A DNA stretch of 64,000 nucleotides from Helicobacter sp. MIT 99-5507 (GTDB lineage: Bacteria; Campylobacterota; Campylobacteria; Campylobacterales; Helicobacteraceae), in contig NZ_NXLO01000003.1 of NCBI RefSeq assembly GCF_003364295.1, positions 186,001 to 250,000 on the forward strand. Direction: 5' to 3'. Both the position numbers and the translations under genes were made by a program. Below, piece after piece: positions 17,095 through 25,316 of the stretch (position 1 is its first letter; each line of letters starts with the position of its first letter). The notes beneath the pieces were generated by a model, which saw only the letters and a list, made by a program, of their open reading frames with translations, was not told where the DNA came from and ran no database searches.

Positions 17095-17466
17095 CTATTT
17101 CTTTATATCTTGTTTTCTTAATTCTTTAATTCTTGCAGATTTACCTTTTTTGTCTCTTAGATAATATAATTTTGCTCTTCTTACTCTACCAATTCTAACA
17201 ACTTCTATGCTAGCTAGACTTTCGCTATAAATTGGAAAAATCTTTTCAACACCGACATTGTTTGCACCAATTTTTCGTATCGTAAAGCTTCTATTTAGCC
17301 CATGTCCTCTAATTGATATACAAATACCTTCAAAATATTGGATTCTTATTTTATCACCTTCTTTGATTGTAATCCCTATTTTTATAGTATCTCCAGCTTT
17401 AAATTGCGGAATCTGCTTGTCTTTTATTTGAGATTGCTCAAACATGTCTATATATCTATTTTGCAT
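17095..17466 (-). CDS. rplS: 50S ribosomal protein L19
   Basis: The 123-residue protein lies at the 30S-50S interface. The family pattern is clear: [62 protein letters not shown] and [20 protein letters not shown]. The start at 17466 follows a GAGGAAA ribosome site; a longer reading frame into trmD would add 25 residues absent from the family. It ends the ffh-rpsP-khpA-rimM-trmD-rplS operon, the classic order. Confidence 0.97.
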   Translation of the reverse strand: MQNRYIDMFEQSQIKDKQIPQFKAGDTIKIGITIKEGDKIRIQYFEGICISIRGHGLNRSFTIRKIGANNVGVEKIFPIYSESLASIEVVRIGRVRRAKLYYLRDKKGKSARIKELRKQDIKK

Positions 17467-17482
17467 TGTTTCCTCTTTTGGA

Positions 17483-18172
17483 TTAATATCCCTGATAAAT
17501 ATCAGGACGAAAATATTTAGTCTTACATAAAGACAATTCATATTTCAAAACTTTGATTTTATTATGATTTCCCTTTGAATACTCTGAAGGCAATTTTAAA
17601 TTTGATATTTTTTTTGTTTCATTTATCTGTTTTGTAAAAATTGGAGGCTCTAAGATTCCACCTTCAAAACTCTCCCCACATAAAGACTCTGCATTGCCTA
17701 ATACAAAATTAATATTCCTAGCGATAGAATCACACAAACACAAAGCTGGAATCTCTCCACCAGTCAAAATAAAATCACCAATGCAAAACACTTCATCTAC
17801 AAATTCTTCAATAATGCGTTCATCAATACCCTCATACCTACCACAAATAAAAATAATATGTAAATACGACAAAGCTAATCGTTTTGCATCATTTTGAATA
17901 AAATGCTTTGCAACAGGTGTAAGGTATATTACATGAGAATCCTTGGTAATAACAGATTCTAATGCACGTGATAAAACATCTGCACACAAAACCAAACCCG
18001 CACCACCACCAACTTGAAAATCATCGACTTTTTTGTATTTATTTAAACTAAAATCTCTAACATTTATAATCTCGATTTCAATGATTTTATTTGATATAGC
18101 ACGTTTTAATATAGAATCTTCAAAATATCCAGAAATAAGATTTGGGAAAAGAGTAAGAAATGTAAATTTCAT
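17483..18172 (-). CDS. trmD: tRNA (guanine37-N1)-methyltransferase
   Basis: TrmD makes m1G37 in tRNAs with G at 36, which prevents +1 frameshifting. The 229-residue protein has the SPOUT trefoil-knot motifs: [17 protein letters not shown] at the N-terminus, [13 protein letters not shown] (about residues 50-62), [16 protein letters not shown] (about 108-123) and [12 protein letters not shown]. It lies 2 bases after rimM and 16 before rplS. Length is typical for the family. Confidence 0.97.
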   Translation of the reverse strand: MKFTFLTLFPNLISGYFEDSILKRAISNKIIEIEIINVRDFSLNKYKKVDDFQVGGGAGLVLCADVLSRALESVITKDSHVIYLTPVAKHFIQNDAKRLALSYLHIIFICGRYEGIDERIIEEFVDEVFCIGDFILTGGEIPALCLCDSIARNINFVLGNAESLCGESFEGGILEPPIFTKQINETKKISNLKLPSEYSKGNHNKIKVLKYELSLCKTKYFRPDIYQGY

Positions 18173-18174
18173 TT

Positions 18175-18693
18175 CTACGATGTCTCTAAAATCAAAATAG
18201 CATCTCTAGTATATATAATCTTTTTATCTAAATCCACATTGATTATATATCTATCAATATATGGAATCATAAAGCTATGTGGCTTACTAAACTTATCCAT
18301 ATTTGTTTTAATGATTAGATAGTCCATATTTCCTACACGCTCTATATTTTCAACAATACCAAGCAATATACCATTATCAATAATATTTAATCCTACAATA
18401 TCAAACCAAAAAAATTCATCACTATCTAATTTACATATTTTTAATGTTGTATCTTTAGTAGTGTATAATTCATAAGAAGTAAGAGCTTTAGCCTCATCTA
18501 TTGTGTTAATCTCTAAAAATTTTATACTATTTTGGTGAGGATTAAAATGCTCTATTGTAAGAAATGTATTTTTGCACAAAAAAATATTATTTGGCTTAAA
18601 TATATCAATAAAATCAGTATAAATAATAAGCTTTAAATGACCTTTCAATCCTATGCTTTTGCCACATTTAGCCACAAGAATATCAAAATCCAT
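18175..18693 (-). CDS. rimM: Ribosome maturation factor RimM
   Basis: RimM assists assembly of the 30S head and binds S19. The 172-residue protein has the N-terminal RimM beta barrel (VAKCGKSIGLKGHLKLIIYTD) and a C-terminal PRC-barrel region with FFWFDIVGLNIIDN and MIPYIDRYIINVD. Sequence is more divergent than its neighbours, as usual for RimM. The ATG overlaps the khpA stop by one base (TAATG), so translation is coupled. Confidence 0.93.
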   Translation of the reverse strand: MDFDILVAKCGKSIGLKGHLKLIIYTDFIDIFKPNNIFLCKNTFLTIEHFNPHQNSIKFLEINTIDEAKALTSYELYTTKDTTLKICKLDSDEFFWFDIVGLNIIDNGILLGIVENIERVGNMDYLIIKTNMDKFSKPHSFMIPYIDRYIINVDLDKKIIYTRDAILILETS

Positions 18694-18944
18694 TATATAG
18701 ATTCTACTACTATTTTATAGCTTATCCCATCTTTTGCTTTGCAACCAGATATAAGTGTCTTGATGGAGCTAATCATTTTTCCATTTCTACCAACAATTCT
18801 ACCAATATCATTGCTATTTGCATAAATTACTATATCACAACTACTATCTTGGCTATTAATGCTCTTTGTAACACTAATGTGTTCAGCATGTGATGCTATT
18901 TTCTTTACATATGATTTAATAAAATCATCTACCATAGGAATCAA
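18693..18944 (-). CDS. khpA: KH-domain RNA-binding protein KhpA
   Basis: The 83-residue protein is one KH domain with the GxxG loop in IVGRNGKMISSIKTL (GRNG at about residues 53-56). KhpA proteins bind RNA, often with KhpB, and are always found between rpsP and rimM in this operon. The hydrophobic N-terminal half (MVDDFIKSYVKKIASHAEHI) is typical. It starts one base after the rpsP stop. Confidence 0.92.
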   Translation of the reverse strand: MIPMVDDFIKSYVKKIASHAEHISVTKSINSQDSSCDIVIYANSNDIGRIVGRNGKMISSIKTLISGCKAKDGISYKIVVESI

Positions 18945-18945
18945 A

Positions 18946-19170
18946 CTATTTTGTAATTTCTTTTACTCTATCACTCATTTTTGCACCAACACCAATCCAA
19001 TAATCCAATCTTTCTTTATTAATATTTTTAAAATCAGGATTTAAAGGATTGTAATAGCCAATAGATTCTATCCAACCACCATCTCTTCTTTTTCTACTAT
19101 CAGTTACTACGATTCTATAAAATGGTTTTTTCTTTCTTCCAACTCTAGTAAGTCTTATAACTGTTGCCAT
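18946..19170 (-). CDS. rpsP: 30S ribosomal protein S16
   Basis: The 74-residue protein has the invariant start [26 protein letters not shown] in part ([17 protein letters not shown]), then GYYNPL and the [16 protein letters not shown] helix. It is needed for 30S assembly. It follows ffh by 38 bases in the operon and has an AGGAGC ribosome site. Confidence 0.97.
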   Translation of the reverse strand: MATVIRLTRVGRKKKPFYRIVVTDSRKRRDGGWIESIGYYNPLNPDFKNINKERLDYWIGVGAKMSDRVKEITK

Positions 19171-19208
19171 AATGCTCCTTTTGTATTAAATTTGAAATGT
19201 TATCTTAA

Positions 19209-20540
19209 TTATTGCATTTTGTTAAGATTTGCACTTTTAATCATATTCATTATATTTTTTACACCATTTGGCGATGACATTTGCTTTGCCATTTTTGCTG
19301 CTGTCTCGAATTGTTTTAGAGATCTATTAATATCGCTTACATCAAGACCGCAACCCTTTGCTATACGTTTTTTTCTACTACCATTTAAAATAGAAGGATT
19401 ATCTCTTTCTTTTTGTGTCATAGATGAAACCATGGCTTTAATATTTTTAATCTCAACAGAATTATCAATATCTACATTTTTTAATGCATCACCCATGGCA
19501 CCAAGTCCTGGCATCATTGAGATCAATGATTTCATAGAACCCATTTTCTTGATACTTTCTAATTGTGATAAAAAATCACTAAAAGTAAATTCACCTTTTC
19601 TTATTTTTTTTGTTAATCTTTTTGCTTCTTTTTCATCTACAACTGCTGTAGTTTTTTCTATAAATCCAGCTACATCTCCAGCTCCCATTAACCTACTAAC
19701 AATTCTATCTGGTATAAAAATATCCAAATCGGCAGTTTTTTCACCACTACCAATAAATCTAATAGGAATCCCAATCTGTTTTGTTACAGATAGTGCTATA
19801 CCACCTTTTGCATCACTATCAAATTTGCTAAGGATAATACCACTAAGACCAATTTCTTTATTAAAATTATCAGCACTTCTTATAGCATCTTGACCGCTTA
19901 AGCTATCTAATACATAAAATACTTCATCTACTTTAATGCTATTTTTAATATCTTTGAGCTCATTCATAAGCTCTTCATTGATAGATAATCTCCCTGCTGT
20001 ATCAATGATGACGACATCATATGTAGAATCTTTAGCATATTTAATAGAATCTTTTGCAACAAGCGTAGGGTTACTATTTTCTTGTGTAAAAATATCAACC
20101 TCAATTTCATCTGCAAGCTGTTTTAATTGCTCTATTGCAGCTAGTCTTTGTAAATCACAAGCAACAAGTAAAACTTTTTTTCCTCTTAATTTTAAATAAT
20201 TTGCTAGCTTTGCACTGCTTGTAGTTTTTCCACTACCTTGCAAACCAACCATAAGCACAATAGTTGGAGGTTTTTGTGCATATGAGAATCCATAATTACC
20301 ACTAAATACACTATCTAAAGAAGTAGCAAGAGCTTTTGAAAAAGAATCTTTTCCTATTCCATTTTTTTTGCACTCACTCTCTACTTGAGAGACTATTTCT
20401 TTTGTGACTTTATGATATACATCATTTTTCAATAATGTTTTTTTTAATTCATCTAAACTACGAGTAAGGGCTTTTTCATCATCTAAGAATCTAATCTTAT
20501 TCACAATGCCTTTAAAAGAATTAGTCAATGTATCAAACAA
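19209..20540 (-). CDS. ffh: Signal recognition particle GTPase Ffh
   Basis: Ffh binds 4.5S RNA and the signal sequence of nascent membrane proteins and delivers ribosomes to FtsY. The 443-residue protein has an N domain (1-95), a G domain with GLQGSGKTTSSAKLA (about residues 107-121), DTAGRLSINEELM, and the methionine-rich M domain at the end (MGSMKSLISMMPGLGAMG and later). The start is a TTG at 20540 with a GGAG site at the right distance. It leads the ribosomal-protein operon. It is divergent from the PerR-like gene. Confidence 0.96.
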   Translation of the reverse strand: MFDTLTNSFKGIVNKIRFLDDEKALTRSLDELKKTLLKNDVYHKVTKEIVSQVESECKKNGIGKDSFSKALATSLDSVFSGNYGFSYAQKPPTIVLMVGLQGSGKTTSSAKLANYLKLRGKKVLLVACDLQRLAAIEQLKQLADEIEVDIFTQENSNPTLVAKDSIKYAKDSTYDVVIIDTAGRLSINEELMNELKDIKNSIKVDEVFYVLDSLSGQDAIRSADNFNKEIGLSGIILSKFDSDAKGGIALSVTKQIGIPIRFIGSGEKTADLDIFIPDRIVSRLMGAGDVAGFIEKTTAVVDEKEAKRLTKKIRKGEFTFSDFLSQLESIKKMGSMKSLISMMPGLGAMGDALKNVDIDNSVEIKNIKAMVSSMTQKERDNPSILNGSRKKRIAKGCGLDVSDINRSLKQFETAAKMAKQMSSPNGVKNIMNMIKSANLNKMQ

Positions 20541-20650
20541 AATACTACTCCAAAAATACAGTAAAGCAAAAATTATAGTAAAGTTTGTATTTTACAATTA
20601 TTTTCTAAAATAAACAACATTTAAAAATACAAATTAAGTTTATTATTATG

Positions 20651-20665
20651 TAATAAAAATTATTA
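20651..20665. promoter_or_regulatory. Fur/PerR-type box between ffh and the PerR-like gene
   Basis: TAATAAAAATTATTA differs in one base from the 7-1-7 Fur box TAATAAT-N-ATTATTA as I know it for Helicobacter Fur. It lies 53 bases before the GTG of the Fur-family gene, which suggests autoregulation or control by Fur. The local AT content is high, so chance similarity must be kept in mind. Confidence 0.5.
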
Positions 20666-20717
20666 TTATTGCGTAGTAAAATTTTATATTTATTAAATTA
20701 TTATTAGGAGATGGGTA

Positions 20718-21131
20718 GTGAGTAAAGCTGTTTTCACGGAAATACTAAAAGAAAAAAAATTAAAAATAACTCCACAAAGAATAGCTATTCTAGAAGAGTT
20801 GGAGAAAAATGGACACTCAAGTGTTGATGATATTTTTAATAGGATTAAACCTAAAGTGCCATCTGTTTCACTTGCTACAGTGTATAAAAATATTTTAACT
20901 CTACAGAGTGTGAATATACTAAAGAGTGTTAAAACACCAACACATAAACAAAAATATGAAATCAATATAAAACCTCATGTGCATTTATTTTGTAAAATAT
21001 GCGAGAATCTGGAAGATTTTGCAATAGATACGAAAGAGTTTCAAGAATATTGTAGAAAACAGAGTAGTTATCATTGCATAGAAGAAGTATCAGTGCTATT
21101 AACAGGAATATGCAAAAAATGTGCAAAATGA
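20718..21131 (+). CDS. perR: Fur-family metal-dependent repressor, PerR-like
   Basis: The 137-residue protein has a winged-helix DNA-binding half (LKITPQRIAILEEL, then SVSLATVYKNILTL) and a metal-binding dimerisation half with HVHLFCKICEN (CxxC) and a C-terminal CKKC pair, giving a structural zinc site of two CxxC motifs. This layout fits PerR of Campylobacter, which senses peroxide through an iron site, but Fur itself is similar. The start is GTG at 20718, behind AGGAG at 20706-20710; an ATG at 20711 runs into a stop. A Fur-like box lies upstream. Confidence 0.8.
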   Translation: MSKAVFTEILKEKKLKITPQRIAILEELEKNGHSSVDDIFNRIKPKVPSVSLATVYKNILTLQSVNILKSVKTPTHKQKYEINIKPHVHLFCKICENLEDFAIDTKEFQEYCRKQSSYHCIEEVSVLLTGICKKCAK

Positions 21132-21234
21132 TTTAAGCAGAAAAACATTGTAGAAATTTTTACAATAAAAAATTCTTTATTATTATAGACTTTGTTACTC
21201 TTTAAAAACTTAGCTTAGAATCTTATGATAAATA

Positions 21235-21264
21235 TTTATTATTAGCATTCCTGCTAATAATAAA
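21235..21264. terminator. Bidirectional terminator between perR-like gene and the pilus operon
   Basis: A perfect 12-pair stem, TTTATTATTAGC with GCTAATAATAAA, encloses the loop ATTCCT. It starts 2 bases after the platform-protein stop codon and separates two convergent units. A- and T-rich flanks suit both directions. Confidence 0.75.
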
Positions 21265-21265
21265 A

Positions 21266-22495
21266 TTAAGCACCACCTTTTGCAGCAGCTCCTAATCCCC
21301 ACATAGGCAAGAAGATCCCAAGTGCAAGCAATAATACCAAACATGCAATAAAGAAAGTCATAATAGGCTCTATATATGCAGATAAGTTATCAATAATATA
21401 ATCATATTTGATTTTATAATATTCAGCCACAGAAGCAAGCATCTTATCCAATTCACCAGATTGCTCACCTGTATTTACCATCTGCAAAGTCATAGGCTCA
21501 AAATATCCAGTCTCAATAAAAGCTTCTGTAAGTGTTATACCGCGTTTAATACTTGAATCAACGACTATAAACTTATTTTTCATATAATCATTATCAAGCA
21601 ACGATGCAGAAGATTCTAATCCTTCTTCTAATGATATACCAGCTTTTAAAAGAAGTGATAATGTTGTTACATATTGGTTCATATTAGCCAAAAATATAAT
21701 ATTACCTATCAATTTTACTTTTAATATATATTGGTCAAATTTCAGCTTAAATGATGCGCTATTTCTATATCGATTTTTTATTACCATAATTGCTACAAAT
21801 ATACCTATACCAACTAATAAGCCATAATTAGTCATTACCTCTTCTATTCCTATTAGTATCCTTGTTGGTAATGGTAAATTTGCACCAAGTTCGGCAAATA
21901 TGCTTTTAAATTGTGGAATAACAAGCAAAATAAGTGCAACAAATGCTATGGCCATAGCAGATATTACTATAATTGGATAACGCATAGCTTTTTTAAACTT
22001 TGCTCTATTATCTCTTAATTCTTCTAAGCTTTTAACAAGCATTGCTAAAGATTCTGCTAAGTTACCTGTTTTTTCACCCAAAGAAATCATAGAAATTGTA
22101 AGTCCGCCAACTACTTTTTTATGATCCATAAAGGATTCTGTAAGTGTCCTACCACTATTTACACCATTTAACACAGTATCAAAAACAATCACAAGTCTTT
22201 CATTTGATGTATATTTTACTAGATCTTCTAATGTAGTGTGAATTGATATACCTGAATTTAACATAAAAGACATTTGCTTAAATGCAGCGATCAAATCATC
22301 ATATTTAATCTTTTTATCTTTTGTTAAATCATTATATAATTTTAAATAAAATGGTGGTTCAGCTTCTACCGCTGATACCGGTTTAATTTTATATTTTGTT
22401 CTAGCAACATCAAAAGCCATCTCTGGAGTTGTTGCCCTAACAACAATATCAACTTTTCTACCATTTTTCCGTGAGGATACTTTATAAAACTTCAT
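21266..22495 (-). CDS. Type II secretion/type IV pilus platform protein (MshG/CtsF/PilC-like)
   Basis: The 409-residue inner-membrane platform protein has two GspF domains of about 120 residues (near 65-190 and 270-395) and three long hydrophobic helices (about 168-190, 218-236, 372-395). Typical blocks include FKQMSFMLNSGISIHTTLEDL, MISLGEKTGNLAESLAML and MVNTGEQSGELDKML. It would turn with the ATPase to move subunits into or out of the membrane. It overlaps the ATPase gene by 4 bases and ends the operon; a strong hairpin follows. In Campylobacter the equivalent ctsF is needed for natural transformation. Confidence 0.9.
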   Translation of the reverse strand: MKFYKVSSRKNGRKVDIVVRATTPEMAFDVARTKYKIKPVSAVEAEPPFYLKLYNDLTKDKKIKYDDLIAAFKQMSFMLNSGISIHTTLEDLVKYTSNERLVIVFDTVLNGVNSGRTLTESFMDHKKVVGGLTISMISLGEKTGNLAESLAMLVKSLEELRDNRAKFKKAMRYPIIVISAMAIAFVALILLVIPQFKSIFAELGANLPLPTRILIGIEEVMTNYGLLVGIGIFVAIMVIKNRYRNSASFKLKFDQYILKVKLIGNIIFLANMNQYVTTLSLLLKAGISLEEGLESSASLLDNDYMKNKFIVVDSSIKRGITLTEAFIETGYFEPMTLQMVNTGEQSGELDKMLASVAEYYKIKYDYIIDNLSAYIEPIMTFFIACLVLLLALGIFLPMWGLGAAAKGGA

Positions 22496-24255
22496 AATTT
22501 TGCCACCCTATAAACTTCATCTAAACTTGTTCTACCTTCCAATGCTTTTAATAATGCGTCTTCAAACATAGTAACAAACCCATCTTTTCTTGCTTCTGCT
22601 AATAATTCATCTTTTGTAGCATTTGCAGAAATCAACCTCCTCATACCTTCTGTCCCAAGTATAACTTCAGATATGACCTCACGACCTATATAACCTTGCA
22701 TGCCACAATTAACACAACCATGAGATTTATAAAAGTGATAATCTTCTGGTATTAGATTTCTAATCTGTGCTAACATCTTTTCTGGTGGTTCTACTTCATA
22801 CATACAATTAGGACAAAGTTTTCTTACCAACCTTTGAGCTTGGAATCCACAAATAGTAGAACCAATAAAGAAACTCTCAACACCCATATCAAGAAGTCTT
22901 GCAACACCACTAATAGCATCATTGGTGTGAAGTGTGGCAAGCACAAGATGTCCTGTAAGAGCTGCTTGAAGAGCAATTTGTAATGTCTCTTTATCACGAA
23001 TCTCACCTATCATTATGATATCTGGATCCTGTCTAAGTATAGATCTAAGACCAGCTGCAAATGTCATACCTGCACGTTCATTAACCATAACTTGTTGTAT
23101 AAGATCCATTTGATATTCTACAGGATCTTCAACAGTAATAATTTTATGAGTAACATTTTTTATAGCATTTAATGCTGCATAAAGAGTTGTAGTTTTACCA
23201 CTACCTGTTGGTCCAGTAACCAAGACAATACCATTTGGCTGTTTAATAGCTTCATTAAATCTACTATAATTTAGCTCTGATATACCTAAATCTTCTAGCT
23301 TGACGAGGACTTTGCTTTTATCTAGAATCCTTATAACTATACTCTCACCAGTAATAATAGGAAGTGTAGAAATACGAAAATCATATGGCTTACCAATAAT
23401 AATATCACTATACCTACCATCTTGTGGTTTTCTACGCTCTGCAATATCTAAATTGGCCATCAATTTCATTCTTGAGCTAAGAGGTGCGAATATATCTTTA
23501 TCAAACTTAAATGCCTCTCTTAGCACGCCATCTACACGATTTCTAACAAGAGTAGATATCTCTGTAGCCTCTATATGAATATCACTTGCTTTCTGTTTTA
23601 CCGCAGTTTCAAAAATAACATTGATAAGTTTTGTAATAGCAGATTGATTAGCACCGCTATCATCTGCCATAATGATACCTGTGCTACCACTCATCTCCTC
23701 TCTAATATTTTGCACAATTAATTTAATGCTATCATTTAGAGACAATCTAATAACAATTGCTACTATTTGTTCTTTTTTAGCTATACAAAAAGCAATTTTT
23801 TTTCCACGAATAGATCTACTTAATGCCTCTTTTGCCTGAATATCAAATGGATCTGCTAATACAACCTTGATAGTATCGCCTTCTTGAGCAAAAGGAAAAG
23901 ATGTGTATCTCTCAATAATTGAAAATGGAACATTATCAGCGATAGTTGGATTAAATTCATATGTATCTAAATCAACATATTCCATATTTATCATTTTAGA
24001 TAAAAGCATAAGAATATTTTCTTCACTATTTGGAAAATCTTCTAAAATTGATAATAGATTTAATTCTCCTCTTTTGCATAATTCAACAAAAAAACCTAAT
24101 AATTTAGATTCTTCCAAATAACCCAAATCAACAAGAATGCGCACTATCTTCTTGCGTCTTACCTGTTTTCTTTGTTCTTCAAGAGCCTTTTCTAGCTGAG
24201 CATTAGTAATTAAACCAGCAGAAATAAGCCTATCACCTATTCTAACTTTAGCCAC
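22492..24255 (-). CDS. Type II secretion/type IV pilus assembly ATPase (MshE/CtsE/PilB-like)
   Basis: The 587-residue hexameric ATPase drives assembly. It has an MshEN-like N-terminal domain (RIGDRLISAGLITNAQLEKAL), a second N2 region, then the catalytic core: Walker A GPTGSGKT near residue 348, the Asp box DPVEYQMDLIQQV, Walker B IMIGEIRDKETLQIALQAALTGHLVL, and the His box ATLHTND. Two CxxC pairs (CPNC and CVNC, about 505-540) form a zinc site as in PilB/GspE, which separates it from retraction ATPases. It overlaps its two neighbours (4 bases with the platform gene and 1 base with the TPR gene). Confidence 0.93.
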   Translation of the reverse strand: MAKVRIGDRLISAGLITNAQLEKALEEQRKQVRRKKIVRILVDLGYLEESKLLGFFVELCKRGELNLLSILEDFPNSEENILMLLSKMINMEYVDLDTYEFNPTIADNVPFSIIERYTSFPFAQEGDTIKVVLADPFDIQAKEALSRSIRGKKIAFCIAKKEQIVAIVIRLSLNDSIKLIVQNIREEMSGSTGIIMADDSGANQSAITKLINVIFETAVKQKASDIHIEATEISTLVRNRVDGVLREAFKFDKDIFAPLSSRMKLMANLDIAERRKPQDGRYSDIIIGKPYDFRISTLPIITGESIVIRILDKSKVLVKLEDLGISELNYSRFNEAIKQPNGIVLVTGPTGSGKTTTLYAALNAIKNVTHKIITVEDPVEYQMDLIQQVMVNERAGMTFAAGLRSILRQDPDIIMIGEIRDKETLQIALQAALTGHLVLATLHTNDAISGVARLLDMGVESFFIGSTICGFQAQRLVRKLCPNCMYEVEPPEKMLAQIRNLIPEDYHFYKSHGCVNCGMQGYIGREVISEVILGTEGMRRLISANATKDELLAEARKDGFVTMFEDALLKALEGRTSLDEVYRVAKL

Positions 24256-25286
24256 TAAATAGTACCTTGCCTTATATGTTCTAATGCCTCGATGGCATCT
24301 CTTGAGTTTGTTTTTGCGATATATCTATTTAATACTTCAATAGCTTCTTCTGTTTTGCCTATTGCATATAATGATTTAGCATATATAATAAAGCTCTGAG
24401 ATTTAGCTTTACCATTAGAATCTGCTTCTGAAGCATTTAACGCCCATTTAAGAGAACTTGAATAATTCTTAATATCAAAATAATACTCCGCAATTGCAAT
24501 TGCTGTAGCATAATTATTATTATTTTTGAAATCAGCAATTTTTAATTGAATTTCTCTTTCTTTTGTAATTTTTTCTGAACTTATATTAATAAGTGGTTTT
24601 GCATTAGTTGGTTGAATAGCCGTATTATTCTGAGCGTTAGAAACTGCTGTATTATTTGAAGATGAATATCGTGTTGGTTGTGTCTGAGTCGATTTATCAT
24701 TTAATACATTTATCTCTTCTATAGGAGCTTGAGAATTTTGTGCTAATACTCTTGAACTATCTTGATATTCATTAAAACCAGAATCAACAAACATATTCAC
24801 TTCTATAACTTCACTATAATTATCATTAGAGCTAATCCAGCCATTATTGGTTTGCAATAACCCATTTACTGCTCTACTATCTGCACAAAATATACCATTT
24901 TTAGAATAATATCCAACAGCTTGTGATTTAAAACTTGGCTGTTTTCTAACCATTAATTTATCTGCTATAACCTTTCTACAAACAAAGTTAATACTTGGGT
25001 AATTATTCATACTTTGATTATTATTAATAGCTGTAGATGTATTTGTTTTATCATTATTTACACTATTATCTACATTATTTTCGTTTATAGCAGTATTGCC
25101 TTTAGATGCTAAATTGTTACTAGCAATCTGTTTATTATCAATATTAGAATACTTGCTATATTGATTTTTTACAAAAAGAGCAACAAGTGCAATAAATACT
25201 ATAAAAACAAATATAAATATATAAAAGACAAAAGACCTATATTTATAGGACTTCCATCTTTCTTCTAATTCAATGATTTTCTTCAT
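24255..25286 (-). CDS. Membrane-anchored SH3-like and TPR protein of the pilus locus (MshN-position)
   Basis: The 343-residue protein has one N-terminal membrane helix (about 19-40), a long Asn/Ser/Thr-rich linker, an SH3b-like segment (KLMVRKQPS...NNGWIS, about 110-155), a second polar linker, and a C-terminal helical repeat region of TPR type (about 250-343, ATAIAIAEYYFDIKNYSSSLKWAL). Position between secretin and ATPase matches mshN of the Vibrio MSHA operon, and I infer a role as inner-membrane scaffold towards the periplasm. The name is positional only; similarity to MshN was not tested. Confidence 0.7.
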   Translation of the reverse strand: MKKIIELEERWKSYKYRSFVFYIFIFVFIVFIALVALFVKNQYSKYSNIDNKQIASNNLASKGNTAINENNVDNSVNNDKTNTSTAINNNQSMNNYPSINFVCRKVIADKLMVRKQPSFKSQAVGYYSKNGIFCADSRAVNGLLQTNNGWISSNDNYSEVIEVNMFVDSGFNEYQDSSRVLAQNSQAPIEEINVLNDKSTQTQPTRYSSSNNTAVSNAQNNTAIQPTNAKPLINISSEKITKEREIQLKIADFKNNNNYATAIAIAEYYFDIKNYSSSLKWALNASEADSNGKAKSQSFIIYAKSLYAIGKTEEAIEVLNRYIAKTNSRDAIEALEHIRQGTI

Positions 25287-25316
25287 AATATATAGTTTTC
25301 AATTGTATAGAAAGAA

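Noticed and set aside
17467-17541. 25-residue N-terminal extension of ribosomal protein L19
   Set aside because: It lies inside trmD, is hydrophobic unlike L19, and the ATG at 17466 has a good ribosome site.
19192-19893. 233-codon open frame on the plus strand
   Set aside because: It is antisense to ffh, has a hydrophobic composition typical of reverse-strand reading, and no family match that I can see.
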